Part shown: one piece after another, positions 1-12,560 of the stretch
Layout: the number at the start of each line of letters is the position of its first letter
Position numbering within the stretch: the first letter of the stretch is position 1
From: Camarhynchus parvulus
Lineage: Eukaryota > Chordata > Aves > Passeriformes > Thraupidae
Assembly: GCF_901933205.1 (NCBI RefSeq)
Contig: NC_044574.1
Span: forward strand, 20,631,733-20,695,732
Reading direction: 5' to 3'
DNA: 64,000 nt
The notes under the pieces: generated by a model
Database searches by the model: none
Seen by the model: the letters and a program-made list of their open reading frames with translations, nothing else
Told to the model about the DNA's origin: nothing
Translations under genes and position numbers: made by a program

Positions 1-3000
1 ACTGCAAGAGTCAAAGTTCCACCCTCAGTATAAAGAAGGGGTTCGTAACGTACAAAAGGATGAAAATGAGAAGTGAATTTTGACAATTAATACATATAAT
101 TAATTTTATCTATAAGAGCATTCTCTCACTTTTGCTTGTGAAATAGATTCTTAATCTGTTCTCTGGACCAAAGTGTGAAGAAAAGAATACATTAATTTAG
201 GGAACTCATGTTTACAGAATCTGTTTTCCTTTAGCTTTTTGTTGTGCAAATAACACGGCTTAATGTTCTTATTGTATAATGGCAAACAGACACTCATTGA
301 CTTATTTCAGAGAATGACTGCATTTTTGCAGTTCCCATTATTTTCAAATGTTCTTTCCTCTTGAATTCAGGTCCTAAAATTGCATGAGAATAATTTTGTT
401 TTAAAACTGGGTCTTGAAAATGTTGATGTAAGTAGTCCATCTGAGAGGCAGTAAAGGTTTTCAATGTAGTGATTACACAGTAACAGTTCCTTTTTTATTT
501 GGTTGGTGTCTTTTTATTCTATCATGGCTGCTACCTCTACTTTTTCTTAAATATCACTCTGCATGCATGAACCCAAAATACAAGAAAGTGCTGCAAAAAT
601 TATTGTATAATACAAATACATAAGAATTCTTACCCTTGTTTCTGATGAATCTTAACCTATAATTAGGCATATGATGAATTTTGGATTCTGTAACTCTAGC
701 AACATACATGGGTAATGTTTTGGAACACATACATATTCAGTGATGAATGATATCTTGAACCAGTTTTTTTTTGAGAATACAGCATTCTGATAAGATCTGT
801 GAAAAGACATTTTATAAGAGGAAAAAAAAAAGCCTAGCTTGTAAGACAGAAGACAAACTGTGCAGGAATCCCTGATACAGTAGTGCAGTCTTATGTAAGG
901 CAAGGAACCTGTCTGGGAAAAATATTGGCTGCTTTTCTCCTTGATTTTTTACCATTTCTAATCTTTTACTGTGTTCCTTTAGATCACCTTAACCCATATG
1001 TCTGAATTTTTTCAACAGAGGAACAAGGTTGATAATCTATATGCACATTCATACTTTAAGTTTCAAAACTATATTGTACCTGTACTTTAGGTACTTGTAT
1101 TTTGAAGTGTTATGCATATATACTTGCCATAGAAATGAGAGAAATATATTTTGTGTCAAATTCCTAGTGCTGATATATATTTTTATATATCGACTATTCT
1201 ATGTTTACATTGTACTTCAAATCCACTGTGTAAAGTAAAGCCCCAAATATAATGAGAAACAGCTCTCATTGAAGACAACAGAATAGAATTTTTTAATACC
1301 TTGTCTATTTTCCTTGAGTGTCCAGACAAATATCAGCAACTTCTCTGTTCTGTTCATGAAGAGTACCTGAGTTTGCTGTGAATGGTTTTCTGCTTGATCA
1401 GGATTTTAACTGCTCAGAGAACATATGCTTGGATCTGCTGGAATCAAAGAAAGAATGCATATTTCTGTATTGGAAATCCACCCCCACACATTGGTAGCAA
1501 AACAAATTATTCAGCACTTTTCTGATTTTCTGAATAGAATTGTATGTCTCTTCCTATTCTCTCTTGTTTTCCCGTTGTATTTGTTCTAGCTCCTTTTGTG
1601 CTGCAGAGTGAATAGCATATGCCTGTTTTCTGAAAAATCATATTGTAGGATTTCTTCCTCCACTCCTGATTTCAGTATCCTGCTCTTAAAAAGAAAACAC
1701 ACACAGTAATAACTGTTCACACCACTGTTAAAAGCACCTATTGATACCAGATAACTTGAAATGCCATGTACTAAAACTTTGATTTCTTTTATTACCCTTT
1801 AAAAAGGAACTCCATGTTTACATTCCATCAGTTTTTAAACAATAATTTAAAGTGGAGGAAGACTTTGGATTTTTAAAAAAACGCACCTGCAGTTATATCA
1901 GTTAGGATGAAGCAGGGAGGGAAGGGTTTGTATGTGCATGTGGGTGTGCACACTTGTACACATCTCAGTGAGTCAGTTCTCACTGCAAATACTCATGAGA
2001 TCTAGACAGTTGCAGTTATATAACCTGCCTCATCTATGAATTTCAAATCAATTCACTGAGGTGGATATGAACGAACATACTAAACTGACAAGTGGAAAAC
2101 TAAATGATCAGAAAGTAAAGCAGTATGTCCACTGTCATGCTGTGAATTGATCCAAACATTGTGCACCCCTCAAAAAGTAATAATTTGAACATGAACTTCC
2201 AGTCTGATGAAGGTTTTGCAACTGACTTAGTGAAGTTAGGCTTTTGTCCAAGTCTTCCGTGCCAGCTGCCAGCTCAGGCAGCCTCCCACTGATGCAGATT
2301 GCAGAACTCCCTTTGATACTGTCGCAGTCCTCAATGTAGATGGAAGGCAAAATGCATTCCAAAATTTAGACTCAAGGAAGAACAGACATCTGGTTTATGA
2401 ATGGAATATTTAGCAACCTTTGCATCCAAGGCAGGCTCTTTCCTGAAAAAAATCTAATGCAAAGATTCAACGGAAGTTTATTTTTCCTCTGTTCCAATGA
2501 GTCCTTTCAACATACTGTATTTCCCAGTTGGCTTTATTTAATCATAGATTCTTTCATTTTCTGGACAACATTAGATCTTTTACCCCTTCAAATCTTCAAG
2601 TATAATGAAGATCCAAAGCATAGGGGTATTTCATCTTAATTTCAGTGAAAAATATTTTTTCCTCTGTTTGTGGGAAATCTAGGTAATGTATAGGGTCAGA
2701 CCAAAGATCATCTGGTGGCCAAAATAAGGTGCTCAGAAAAGTATAGAAGGACAAATAAACTGATTTGTTTTCCAAGTAGTCTTCTATACATCAACAGTTG
2801 GGAATTCTGATTCCCTGAGCCACATAATGTGCATTTAGTAATCTTTATGGATTTACATATTCAAATTTGTCCAGTTTCCATTGGATGCAACTATTAATAT
2901 CTCTTTTTCCCAGTGAGGGTTTTGAAAGTGATTGTGTGTGCCATTATTCTTGGATTGCACAAAGGAAAAATAAACTTCCTAGTCTGTAAAGGAACAGTAT

Positions 3001-6000
3001 GTAGGAATTTTTTAAGGAGAATATGTTTATTTGTACCCATACTAAAATTTGCTGTTGTATAAGAAGTACTGTATTCACTTATTATTTCAAAAGGTTTAAA
3101 CCCTAAAAATTGAAGGGAAGTGTATCTCTTATGTATTTTAGCAAATAAATGCAAATTTAGTATGCCAAAATCTACACAAATGCATTTAAAGGAATTAGAA
3201 GCTTCCATATGATATGTGTCATCTGTAGTTCTGAAAATTCTATTTTATATTTATAACTGATTTTCAGAGAAATGGAACAATTTCTATGATGACAAGAGGA
3301 TTTAAGTGCGAGCATAATATGAATTCAGACATTCAAGTATTTCTGAATATTACTACAGTATCACCTATATTGCCTTTTTGCCTCAACAGCAACACAGCAT
3401 TTGATGTGAATGCCAACTCAAATGTCTTGAATAAGTAAAAAAAAATCATGGCATATGCTAGAACAAGGCATACATTAGAATTTTTAAGAAATTGCTTCTT
3501 AAAAATATTAGTACAGTAACTTAATATTTCAGGGCTTCTTGACTTTTTGAGTAAGGAACAGCAATTAGAACAAAACCTTCACTACCAAAACCACAGAGGT
3601 TTTATGCTCCAACACAATTTTTGCACACAGATTTATTTCTTACATAATAAATGCAAAAGTCAGTATTTATTGATGCTTTTTTGTTGGTTTTTTTTCTGTA
3701 GACTGGAGTAAAAAATTCTATTAATATTAATTGCAAATCTTTTATTGTAGATAAATTGCCATTCATTTTAAAGAAGCTGTACATTATGCAGCTTTTAAGA
3801 AAGGACAGAAGCATCTCTCACTAAATAAATAAAAAAATTGGTTTGATGGATTATTCAAATCTGTACTTTTTTTTAACATGTAAAACAGGAAATTTAGACA
3901 TAAGGGTAAACTTCTGTTTGGATAATAGAAAAAAGTAAAATGTAAAGGCAGTGAAGGAAGAACAGTATTGATAATTTATATTGATTATTGTGTGCTTTCT
4001 TGCTATCAAGTGTGCCCATACAAGCTTCCCCAACTTGCTTGCTTTAACCTGTTTTTTAGATATATCTAAGAAAAAAATCAACCCTGAAGATCCCTGCAGG
4101 GACACTTGTTCTTTTCCTAAGCAATCTGCATTATTTCATCACAAAGGGAAGAAAAATCAAAGTACCTCATATCTAAAATTGCATGCAAACAAGACTGTCT
4201 TCCACCAAAGTGTTAGTTTTCTCCCAGTATGATTTTATGGCAGATTTCTTTTCTTGATCCAAGGATTTTTCTGTCTTTTTCTGAAATTTCAATAGTGCTA
4301 CAAGGAGCGGTGCTGTTCATAGAGAGGATTCTGGGAAAAGGTTTTTCAAATTAAATCTCTTTAATTCAAAAAGTGTGTGATATTTGAGCCCTGCTGTCCT
4401 ACTGTCTTTAAAGTATTTCAGGTGCACAGCCAGTGGTTTTCTTATATAATTGTCCTGCTTAAATTAATTCGCATTTTTTTGAAGAGGAGAATCTGTCCTT
4501 TTTTGGGGCAGGGCAGTGATATTCACATCATCATGAAATATTAAAGTAACGCTATCAGTGGAATATGGCATTGCAAACTTTCATTATGAAAAGAAGGCAA
4601 AGAGAGTTGTTGTAATTTCACCTTCTCCTGTTGTTAGTGAATAACAGAAACTTCTCTGAGTGGAGAATAAAAACCTATTATTTTTTAAACAAAGTATTTG
4701 AGAGATAAACTTATCTATGCCTGCTATGTTATTTTATTAATATCTCTCAATGTTTTATTCTATTAACAGTGGCCATCATTCCCTGCTATTGAATATAAAA
4801 ATTTATGCCAACATTCTTTTCATATTCTGATATGTATTGCAATAATAATATGGGGATTATTTTAATATATCAGTAGAATTGACAGCTCTGGATATGTGCT
4901 TGTTTTAGCTATCTCCTACACAGACATTATTCAGGTGTGTGAAAGAGTAGTAAAATAGCTAACTTTGTTTTCTAGGTTTTGGTGGTTTCTAGGGCTAAGG
5001 GGGTTACGTGGACAAAAGAGGAGTAACCATGAGTAACATTATCATGTATGCTGATTTTAAAAATATAAGAAATCTAAGTATTTTAGTTGTGTTTGAAGAT
5101 GTCTCATCGAATGACCCAAAACATGATAAATATATTGTATTTAATGCAGTTTCATTATTCAGTTAAATTATTTTTTGTTAAAAAAAAAAAGAGTGGGCAA
5201 AGGTGGCTAAAATGAGACCTGCCTAATTATATGTACAGGAAATTTTCATTCTTATTGAAAGCTTGTAACTTATTGTAGCTTCATCATATTTCAGCATGAT
5301 GAAAGCAATTTTGTAATGACATATAAAGCAGGTAAGAAAAAATTTAAACAATCCTGGAGAACTAAAAAAAATGGTGACTGTTCTATTTGACAATATGCAA
5401 GGAACCTGCACAGTATGACTCAAGAGTCATGGAATCTGCCTGGATGACTCACATCCTTCCTGGAGCCCTCTTTCCAACATGGTGCTGTACAGAAGTACAG
5501 CAAAAAGGCAGAGGAAAGAAGCAGCATGGGCTTTGGTTCTGCTCTTAGCATGCTCCAGATAGCCCTCTCATATTTCAGCAATTAAGATTGGCCTGAGAAA
5601 AGCTGTAAGAAAAACAGGATTTAATAATTTTGACACTATATTATCTTTTCCTTTTCTTGGAAGAAATTCTAAAATAATATATTCTGCTATAATTCTCTGC
5701 TTGGATGACACCAAGCATGAAGGGTAAAGGGTGATAGGAAAAAAACAAATTTAAGTTACACCAAAATTTCTTTATGTCTTTTTATTCAGTATGAGGGGCT
5801 CAACAGCAGTGTGCAAGGGGCAATAATAAAATTGATTTTTCCCACTCATTGTTTCCTCCTATACTGGAAATGGTTATATCTGCAGAATTAAACTTTGGGA
5901 AATAACAGTGGCATAAGAAGCTGGCTCACAGAGAATGGTGAAACAAAATAGTTGTGAGAGTCAAAGAGAGAGTCAAATACATCCTAGATTTTATAAGTGA

Positions 6001-6328
6001 CAGAACAGAGGACAGGCTCTATACTGTCACAGCGCACTGTTTCTAACAAAGGATGTTGCTTAGCGGCATAGCTCTTGCCAGGAGCATAGATATGGAAACT
6101 TGAGACACAGTCAGATCTAATCTCACAAATAGTGATGGGAAAATGCAGAAAAACCCAAGATGCCCCTGAAGGTTTAGATAAGTGAATATTTTTCTTTTGC
6201 TTTTCTGTTCAAAAGGAAATAATTGCCTTTAGCTTTGAGCAGGTGGAGTCCCACATGCTGTTGTTCATGTTATGAATTTTAAGGGGAAAAACTTTTCCAA
6301 AACATAAAGAAAGGCGTTATCCTGAAGT
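1..6328. other. unique AT-rich non-coding DNA, no gene seen
   Basis: Stops are dense in all six frames and the longest stop-free runs (about 104 codons at 2894-3208 minus, 84 codons at 3851-4105 minus) have low-complexity, F/I/K/L-rich translations as expected for chance frames in AT-rich DNA. I recognise no protein domain, RNA gene or repeat family. The only structured item is a short alternating purine-pyrimidine patch at about 1930-1962 centred on the palindrome GTGTGCACAC (1944-1953). There is no CpG island. Confidence 0.7.
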
Positions 6329-6351
6329 TGCTTGATAAATGTTATCAAGCA
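6329..6351. repeat. short perfect inverted repeat (10-bp arms, 3-nt loop)
   Basis: TGCTTGATAA (6329-6338) is followed after three bases by its exact reverse complement TTATCAAGCA (6342-6351). This could form a small hairpin or cruciform. It is too short for a microRNA precursor and lies in otherwise unstructured AT-rich DNA, so it may be chance. Confidence 0.7.
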
Positions 6352-9300
6352 TGTTATGTTAATTGAAGAACTTAAGAAACTTCTAAAACTAAATATTCTC
6401 TCTACCACCTCTCCTCTCTGCCTAGCACCGTTGTGTTTTCTGCCACATGTAACAGACATTTAGAAGCTTCTTTTTCAGAAAGGCCTAAGCAAACAAACTG
6501 TACTGACAAGACAAATTTGTTTATTACTGTGAAGATAAATAGTAAAAGAATTGAATCAGGTTCAGTTCAGTAGTGATAGAAAGTCATTACTCTCAGGTGA
6601 CAGTTAACTGGCTTGTATAAAATGAGTTAGCACTTGGAGAGTATTGCCTACTGGAGAGATGCTCGTGCCCCCACTAGCATTAACTAGCATCCTGTTGAGA
6701 CTGTCAGCTCAGGAAAGAGGAGAGCAGACAACAGCTAAGGTAAAAGGATCTGATACAAGGTCCATTAGTCTTTGAATAGCAATGGCTGCCAAGTGTTACT
6801 TTTTGGTCTGGCTCTGTATCATGGACAGTGTTCTGTCTACTCACAACCTGGCACTTCCTATCAGCATTAGGTTTATGTGGAAAGAGGAAATCCACGTAGG
6901 GCTGAACTGCAGCTGTGGATTGAAGTAGTTTCACATATAACTGTAGTGAAGGACACTAGTCATGGCCTAAGCTTCAAAGCAGAATTCACTTCTATACTTC
7001 TTAGCACTTGTATTAATCTGATTTTAAATGTTCTTACATGCAAAGTTCAAATCACCTCAATGTAAAGAGGTGTTTTAGTAATACCAAAATGTGAAATGCC
7101 TACTGTTGTCTCCTGGAAAGTAATGGTACTTTTCAGTATTGGAACTCAGGAGTGCTTGTGCTCTATTAGCTGAAAATAACGTTAATTGTTCTTCATCAAG
7201 AAAGGGTGGAAAACAGAGTTAAACAAATTTTTTTTTCTACTCTAGATTTTCAACCAATTCTTATCTCCTGCCAAAAAAACCCGTTTTTTTCCCCAAATTT
7301 TACTATATTGATTCACTATTTTCTCTCACAAATATTTCTTGAAACTCTCTCGTTAAGCGAATTTCCCAGTTCCTTGATTACCTCTTCAAAAAATAACCCC
7401 ATCATTTCCAATTGTAGAAATTCAGATATACATTCACATAATTGTAGACAATGCAGTTTTCAAACACGTCTAGAAAGAAAGAGCAATTGAACATGAAGAA
7501 ATTCCATTTAAAGTGCATTTTAAGATGTTTGTTGTTTTTTTTCCTATGTTCACAGACAATGCCTGGGAGAGCAGTCTCTGTGTTATGCCTCATAATTTGG
7601 TGTCGAAATCTTGAAATGTCTTGAGCACTGAGAGGACACTGTGGGACTTTCTTGCATTTTTTTTACTAGTAATTGCAAAGGGGTTATCAATTTGCAACAG
7701 TTAAATAATAAACTAATTTAGACAGTTGAAATTGGAGTTATTCTTACCTTTCCATATTTCACACAGGACTAAAATTTCTTTAGCGTAATGCTACAATGGT
7801 TGCTTTTTTGCAGAGGAACTACACTCCACAAAAGGGATAAAATATTTGAGCATACAGTATTTCTGAGATACTGCTATAACAAAATAGATTAAAACTTCAT
7901 TCACATTACTCTAACTGTGTAAAGAAGGGATTTACAACCATTATAAAAAGCTACATATATTTCCATCCTTAAGGCCCTATATTTTGCAAATGCTTTTCAC
8001 TTAACTGGCATTTTATACTGAGATATCATGAAAACACTGCAAGTAGTATCTGTTGAACCAGGCAAACCCTTATTTGTGAGCTTCAAGTGACAAGATTGTA
8101 ACTAATGCTATCAGTAGGGATGTAGAATTGTAGCAAATATCCAAACCTGTTATATTTTATGCTTATTGGATTACAGACACTTTGGATCAAACATTGAATG
8201 CTTCAAAGCATTGTCTAAATCCTACAAATCTCAAGATGCTCATATATATAATAGAATATTACTGTCAGAATTTAGTTAAAGTCTCCGTAAGAAAAACAGG
8301 CACTAGATTGACCTCAAAGCAAAATATAAACATATACAAATTTCTGATAGTTTTTATTCACATATTTTCATGTCTCTATTCCCTATTTCTGTGATTCATT
8401 CATAGCCCCTGAGTGCTGGATCTTTGTGTATAACTTTTTCATAACTTCCATAGATGTGACTTGAGAAAAATTAATAAAGTTGGGCAAGCTGGCACTTCCG
8501 TGTGTGCAAGACACTCCCCTGGGAAGCAGAGAAGAAAAATATGTAGAAAGTTGAATAATAAAGATAATTATAATTATATTATTTTACTATAAAATAATGC
8601 CATATTTCTACTGAAAAGGGTCCATGTATTTTTAAATTCAGTCTTATTTATGTATATAATCAGTTACCAAATAATGTGACATTTTCTCTTTTAGCATTAT
8701 ATTGAATGCTGCTGACCTTAGTGAGAGTTGTGATGTTTTGTGACATGAAACATCTGCCAAAATATATGAATATATGTGCCTTTCAAGCCTCTGATTCCTA
8801 AGATACTTATAAAATTATTTTCAAGTAAAGCACATAGAGAACTATTTATTTATATTGTCCTCAATTTTCTAGTAGGTAAGAGCTTTCCTGAAATTTTTAG
8901 TGTATTTCTTATTCTCTGAAATCTAAACTTGAACAGCCTTTGAAATCTTTGCATTTACTACTATAGCTAACTAGAGAGTACTATTTTTATCAGTTTAGCC
9001 GATCTGTCTTGCAAAGACCCTTCCTTGGGTGAATGAGAAAATAAAATGAGAAATTATTCTAAAATAGTAGGTTGAAGTAATAGGTTTAAAAATATAAAAA
9101 GTTGGGCAACTAATTATAAGTAAATAAAATGGCACCTATGTTCAAATATCAGTGACTAATCAGCAACTCAGGAAGCCAAATAGAAATCTTTGCAGGGGAA
9201 GCAGTTGCACTCTGCTGCATCAGGAAGAAATAAGCTGTTTCCACTCGAGTCCAGCTTAAGAATTCATTTCACAGCATGATTGGGAATAGATATTGGCACC

Positions 9301-11059
9301 TGGAGAGTCTAGGCTCTGCTTTCAGCTCTGCCACAACTACTATGAAAAAATGAAAAAAAAATCTTTAAGAAACATGCAAAATACATTTCATAAAATGAAT
9401 AGGAAGTTCTTTGAAGATCAGTGAGCTTCCTAAAGGGGAAGCTGCTGATAATTGCTAATTTCAAATTACTTCCAAGTTTTAGTTTGATTAAGTTCAACCT
9501 TTGCACCAACTATTCTCATCTTCTGAAAAATCTCTCTATATTCACGGTGATTTGCAAGCACATAGTTTGTCAACAAAGGGAGAAATATATTAAAAGTGAA
9601 GAAAAAGGAGCTATAGAGGTTTGATATGAACCACTACATTTGTTTTGCTAAATAAATATTTTTCCTCAGAGTTGAGAGAACTGTATTAAATAGGCTAAGC
9701 TTCTCATGAATATGCTGTTGATGTTAAAAAGCAATAGGCAATGGTTAATTCCAACAGAATTGTCCTGACCCTTTCCAAGCCTTGCTGGTCTTTCCAGCTC
9801 CCACCAAAAAGTTATTTGTTGTTAACAAGTACATCTAACATCTGGAGCAGGAGGGAAGAAGTTTGCAAAGCTTCCACTACTCCAGCAGCATTTCTGAGAA
9901 TCCTTTCCTTTCTTAAGTTTGACTGAAATTTGCAATATAGTCTCCAGAAATTGGAGAAATGTTTGTAATTTAGGTGCTTGGGTAAAAACAACCTGTTGAG
10001 CCATAACTTACCTTTAGTAGGAATAGTATTGCTAGCAATATAGTGAAGGTTATTTTGCTGAATGTTTTAATATGCTTAAGGCTTAAGGAATAATTACCCT
10101 TTTCTTACGCATGAATAAACAGCTAAAATTGTAATTAAGACAATGTTAAACCATCCCTCTAGATATTAAAAAATATTTTTTAAGCTTTCTAATGAAGTGA
10201 TGGACTATTCATTGATATTATTGGAGTTCAAAGCAAAAAGCAGTGTCTTTAATGATGATGTGCATTAGTGAAGATGCCCCTTTGTGCTTCAGAAAAGCAG
10301 ACTTAGCTTTCAGTTTCAGTTTTTAATAAGTTCAAAGATACTATGCCTTCTGCACACCTTCCAGAAATATATTAGCCAACATAGCTGTATCACTTAAATT
10401 TGTGTCTTTTTCGTAAGAAGTAAAAAGCTTGTGGCAGATGATAATGTGACAATGGTATAACCACTAGTGTGAGAATGACTCCAACAAAAGTAACATTCCA
10501 ACATTGATTATAATAAATGAGATTCTTAAGCTGGAGAGAATGAAAAGGGCATTTCATATTTATGTTAGAATTATACTTAATTTCTTATAAATCTAGCATT
10601 TAATTTTTTTAAATTTTTTTCAAAGGTTAAGTTCAGCTATCTAAGAATAATGGTAATCTAAAGTAGAAAAAATTGCATTAAATATTTCCTTAATGCAGTT
10701 TTTAAAAAGAAAATGGACTTAGATTATTTCAAGCACATAAATACTTTCATGTACACTGCAAAGTTTTTCTATTCCATCTTTCTCCTAAATCAGAATAAAT
10801 CTATTTTCCTTGAGTGATAGATAGTGCTCTATTTCCAGAAGATCATACACACTTCTATCCCAGTGTGTCTTTACCATAACCTATCATTATATAATTATTT
10901 ATGGAAGTGCTTATCACAGCCCTGGTGACAGAATGACAACTGTCTTCATGAAGATGAAATCTCACTTACTTTTCCACATTTTGTGTATATAAAATGCTAC
11001 TTTACAAGATTTTCTTATGCCCAAGATGTTGGTTTTTAATCCTTCTGCAGAAGTCGGCT
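6352..11059. other. unique AT-rich non-coding DNA, no gene seen
   Basis: No repeat family or coding potential is recognisable. Chance frames reach at most about 94 codons (7206-7490 plus) and none resembles a known protein. Locally very AT-rich patches occur, for example 8550-8600 and 10570-10625. A short primer-binding-site lookalike at about 7598 was considered and rejected. Confidence 0.65.
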
Positions 11060-11140
11060 AAAAACAAAAACCAAAAACGAACCAACCAAACAAAACCCAA
11101 CCAAACAAAAAACAAAACAGGAAACAATACAAAAAAAAAT
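11060..11140. repeat. A/C-rich low-complexity tract
   Basis: About 80 bases made almost only of A and C on the plus strand, with irregular AAAAC and CCAAA units and no T between about 11061 and 11127. It is followed within 60 bases by a G/T-rich stretch with a G-quadruplex motif, so the two strands here have strongly opposite composition. It is simple sequence, not a gene. Confidence 0.8.
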
Positions 11141-11216
11141 TCCTTACAAGAAACCTGAACTAATAGAAGATATTGTCATCCTAAAGTTTTGGGGTATTTC
11201 TTTTGGTTTTTGTGCA

Positions 11217-11261
11217 GGGAGGGGGAGTTCAAGGGGTATGGTGGGTTTTGGGGGCAGCGGG
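11217..11261 (+). other. potential G-quadruplex motif
   Basis: Six runs of three or more G lie within 45 bases: 11217-11219, 11221-11225, 11233-11236, 11243-11245, 11250-11254 and 11259-11261. The spacers are 1, 7, 6, 4 and 4 bases, so four consecutive runs meet the usual G3+ N1-7 rule. This is the strongest such motif I found in an otherwise G-poor window. There is no adjacent gene start to tie it to. It could be a chance G-rich simple sequence. Confidence 0.7.
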
Positions 11262-12224
11262 AGAGGATGTTTTGATTTTTGAAGAAAGAATTACAGAAAT
11301 TTTGTTTTAGTCAAAGATGATTGAAATAATTCTATTCTCCAGAACTGAATTCTATGTATTAAAAAAATTATTCCTCCTTCATATTTCAGGCAATAATAGA
11401 ATACATCATATTTTTTCTGTAATAGCTTGCTTGAATATGCATACTTTTGAGGACTTAAGACTTTTCAATTTTTTCTTTTTTTTTTCCCCTCATAGGGTTT
11501 TCTTATAATGTGGATTACTCTTTTGAGATATGGCATACTCATTGGAGTTAACTTTATATTGTATAATTGCTTTTAATTATTTTTCTTTGTTTAATGATAT
11601 ATTAAAAAAATGAAGGGTAAATCCCATTATTTGTAATACATCTTTCTTTTCTGAAAACCACTGTTTTGTTGGGTTTTTTTCCCTCAATTTCTAGTTACAT
11701 CTGGTAGCTTTGTAGTTTTGTTTTTTTTCCTTGTTCTATGAAGTTTTTTGTAGTCAATAGTTGATTATGCTAATAGTGAAGGAAATGATTTGGCTTTGAG
11801 TATAATAAATAGCAAAATGCTTTGGTCTCTTGTGAGTGTTACCCTCACCTCATGATGATAATAAATCATGGAGCTTATTAGCCTTGCAGGGGTACAGAAA
11901 TAAAACAGCAGGATATGCTACAGGAGAAATATTTATATCACTGCATGGTGGTTTCCTGACTCGTAGTAAAATGTCATGCAAACCACTAATATCAAATCAA
12001 GACATCTATAAAAAATAATTTATAAGTTTTTTTTCTTACCTATTTGTTTGGAGAACTGAAAATTAAAACCTCAGAGCAAAAACTAACATAGATATAATAG
12101 ATTTTCCTTTCTACTTGTCCTAACTAAATCTACCGTGCAAAGATACTATTTACGTAAGATCTAGTAGATCACCTGATTCTTTTCTTTGTTGGATCATGCC
12201 CCAGTGTCTATTTTTAGGAGAAAA
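11262..12224. other. unique AT-rich non-coding DNA, nothing recognised
   Basis: AT-rich sequence with T-runs (for example near 11475 and 11715). Chance frames stay at or below 63 codons. No repeat family, RNA or coding signal is recognisable. Confidence 0.6.
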
Positions 12225-12560
12225 AGAGGCTGAGAGGTGAATTTGTTTCTCTCTGCAGCTTCCTGTGGAGGGGAGGTGGAAAAGGGGATGTTGAGCTCTT
12301 CTCGCTGGGATCCAGTGACAAGGATGCATGGAAATGTTTCAAAGTTATGCCGGGGAGGTTTAGACTGGACAATAGGAAGCATTTCTTTACTGACTGTGTA
12401 GTCAAACACTGGATGGATCAGGCTTCCTAGAGAGGTGATCGATGCCCAGGCCTGTAAGTGTTAAAGAGGTATTTGGACAGTGCCCTTAGCAAAATGTTTT
12501 AACTTTTAGTTAAACTACATGATAATTGTAGGTCTGTCCCTTCCTACTACAACTATTCTA
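12225..12560 (+). mobile_element. CR1 LINE 3' fragment (plus strand)
   Basis: The segment follows the conserved 3' portion of avian CR1 retrotransposons, from a degenerate 'AGAGGCTGAGAGGTGAA' start through 'GGGGAGGTTTAGACTGGA', 'AGCATTTCTTTACTG' and 'CTTCCTAGAGAGGTGAT', to a decayed end 'GTCTGTCCCTTCCTACTAC'+'TATTCTATTTT'. CR1 copies are normally 5'-truncated by incomplete reverse transcription, and this one keeps only the non-coding or terminal part. Many substitutions against the family pattern suggest an old insertion. The stop-free minus-strand frames here (12194-12409 and 12214-12405) are antisense shadows of the repeat. Confidence 0.85.

Noticed and set aside
7598..7618. TTTGGTGTCGAAAT-like string resembling a retroviral primer binding site
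   Set aside because: The match is only about 12 bases, with no LTR upstream and no gag-like frame downstream.
9741..10004. Overlapping plus and minus frames of about 60 codons
   Set aside because: Short, unrecognised and overlapping on both strands, typical of a locally less AT-rich patch.
12194..12409. 71-codon minus-strand frame as a small gene
   Set aside because: It is antisense to a plus-strand CR1 3' fragment.
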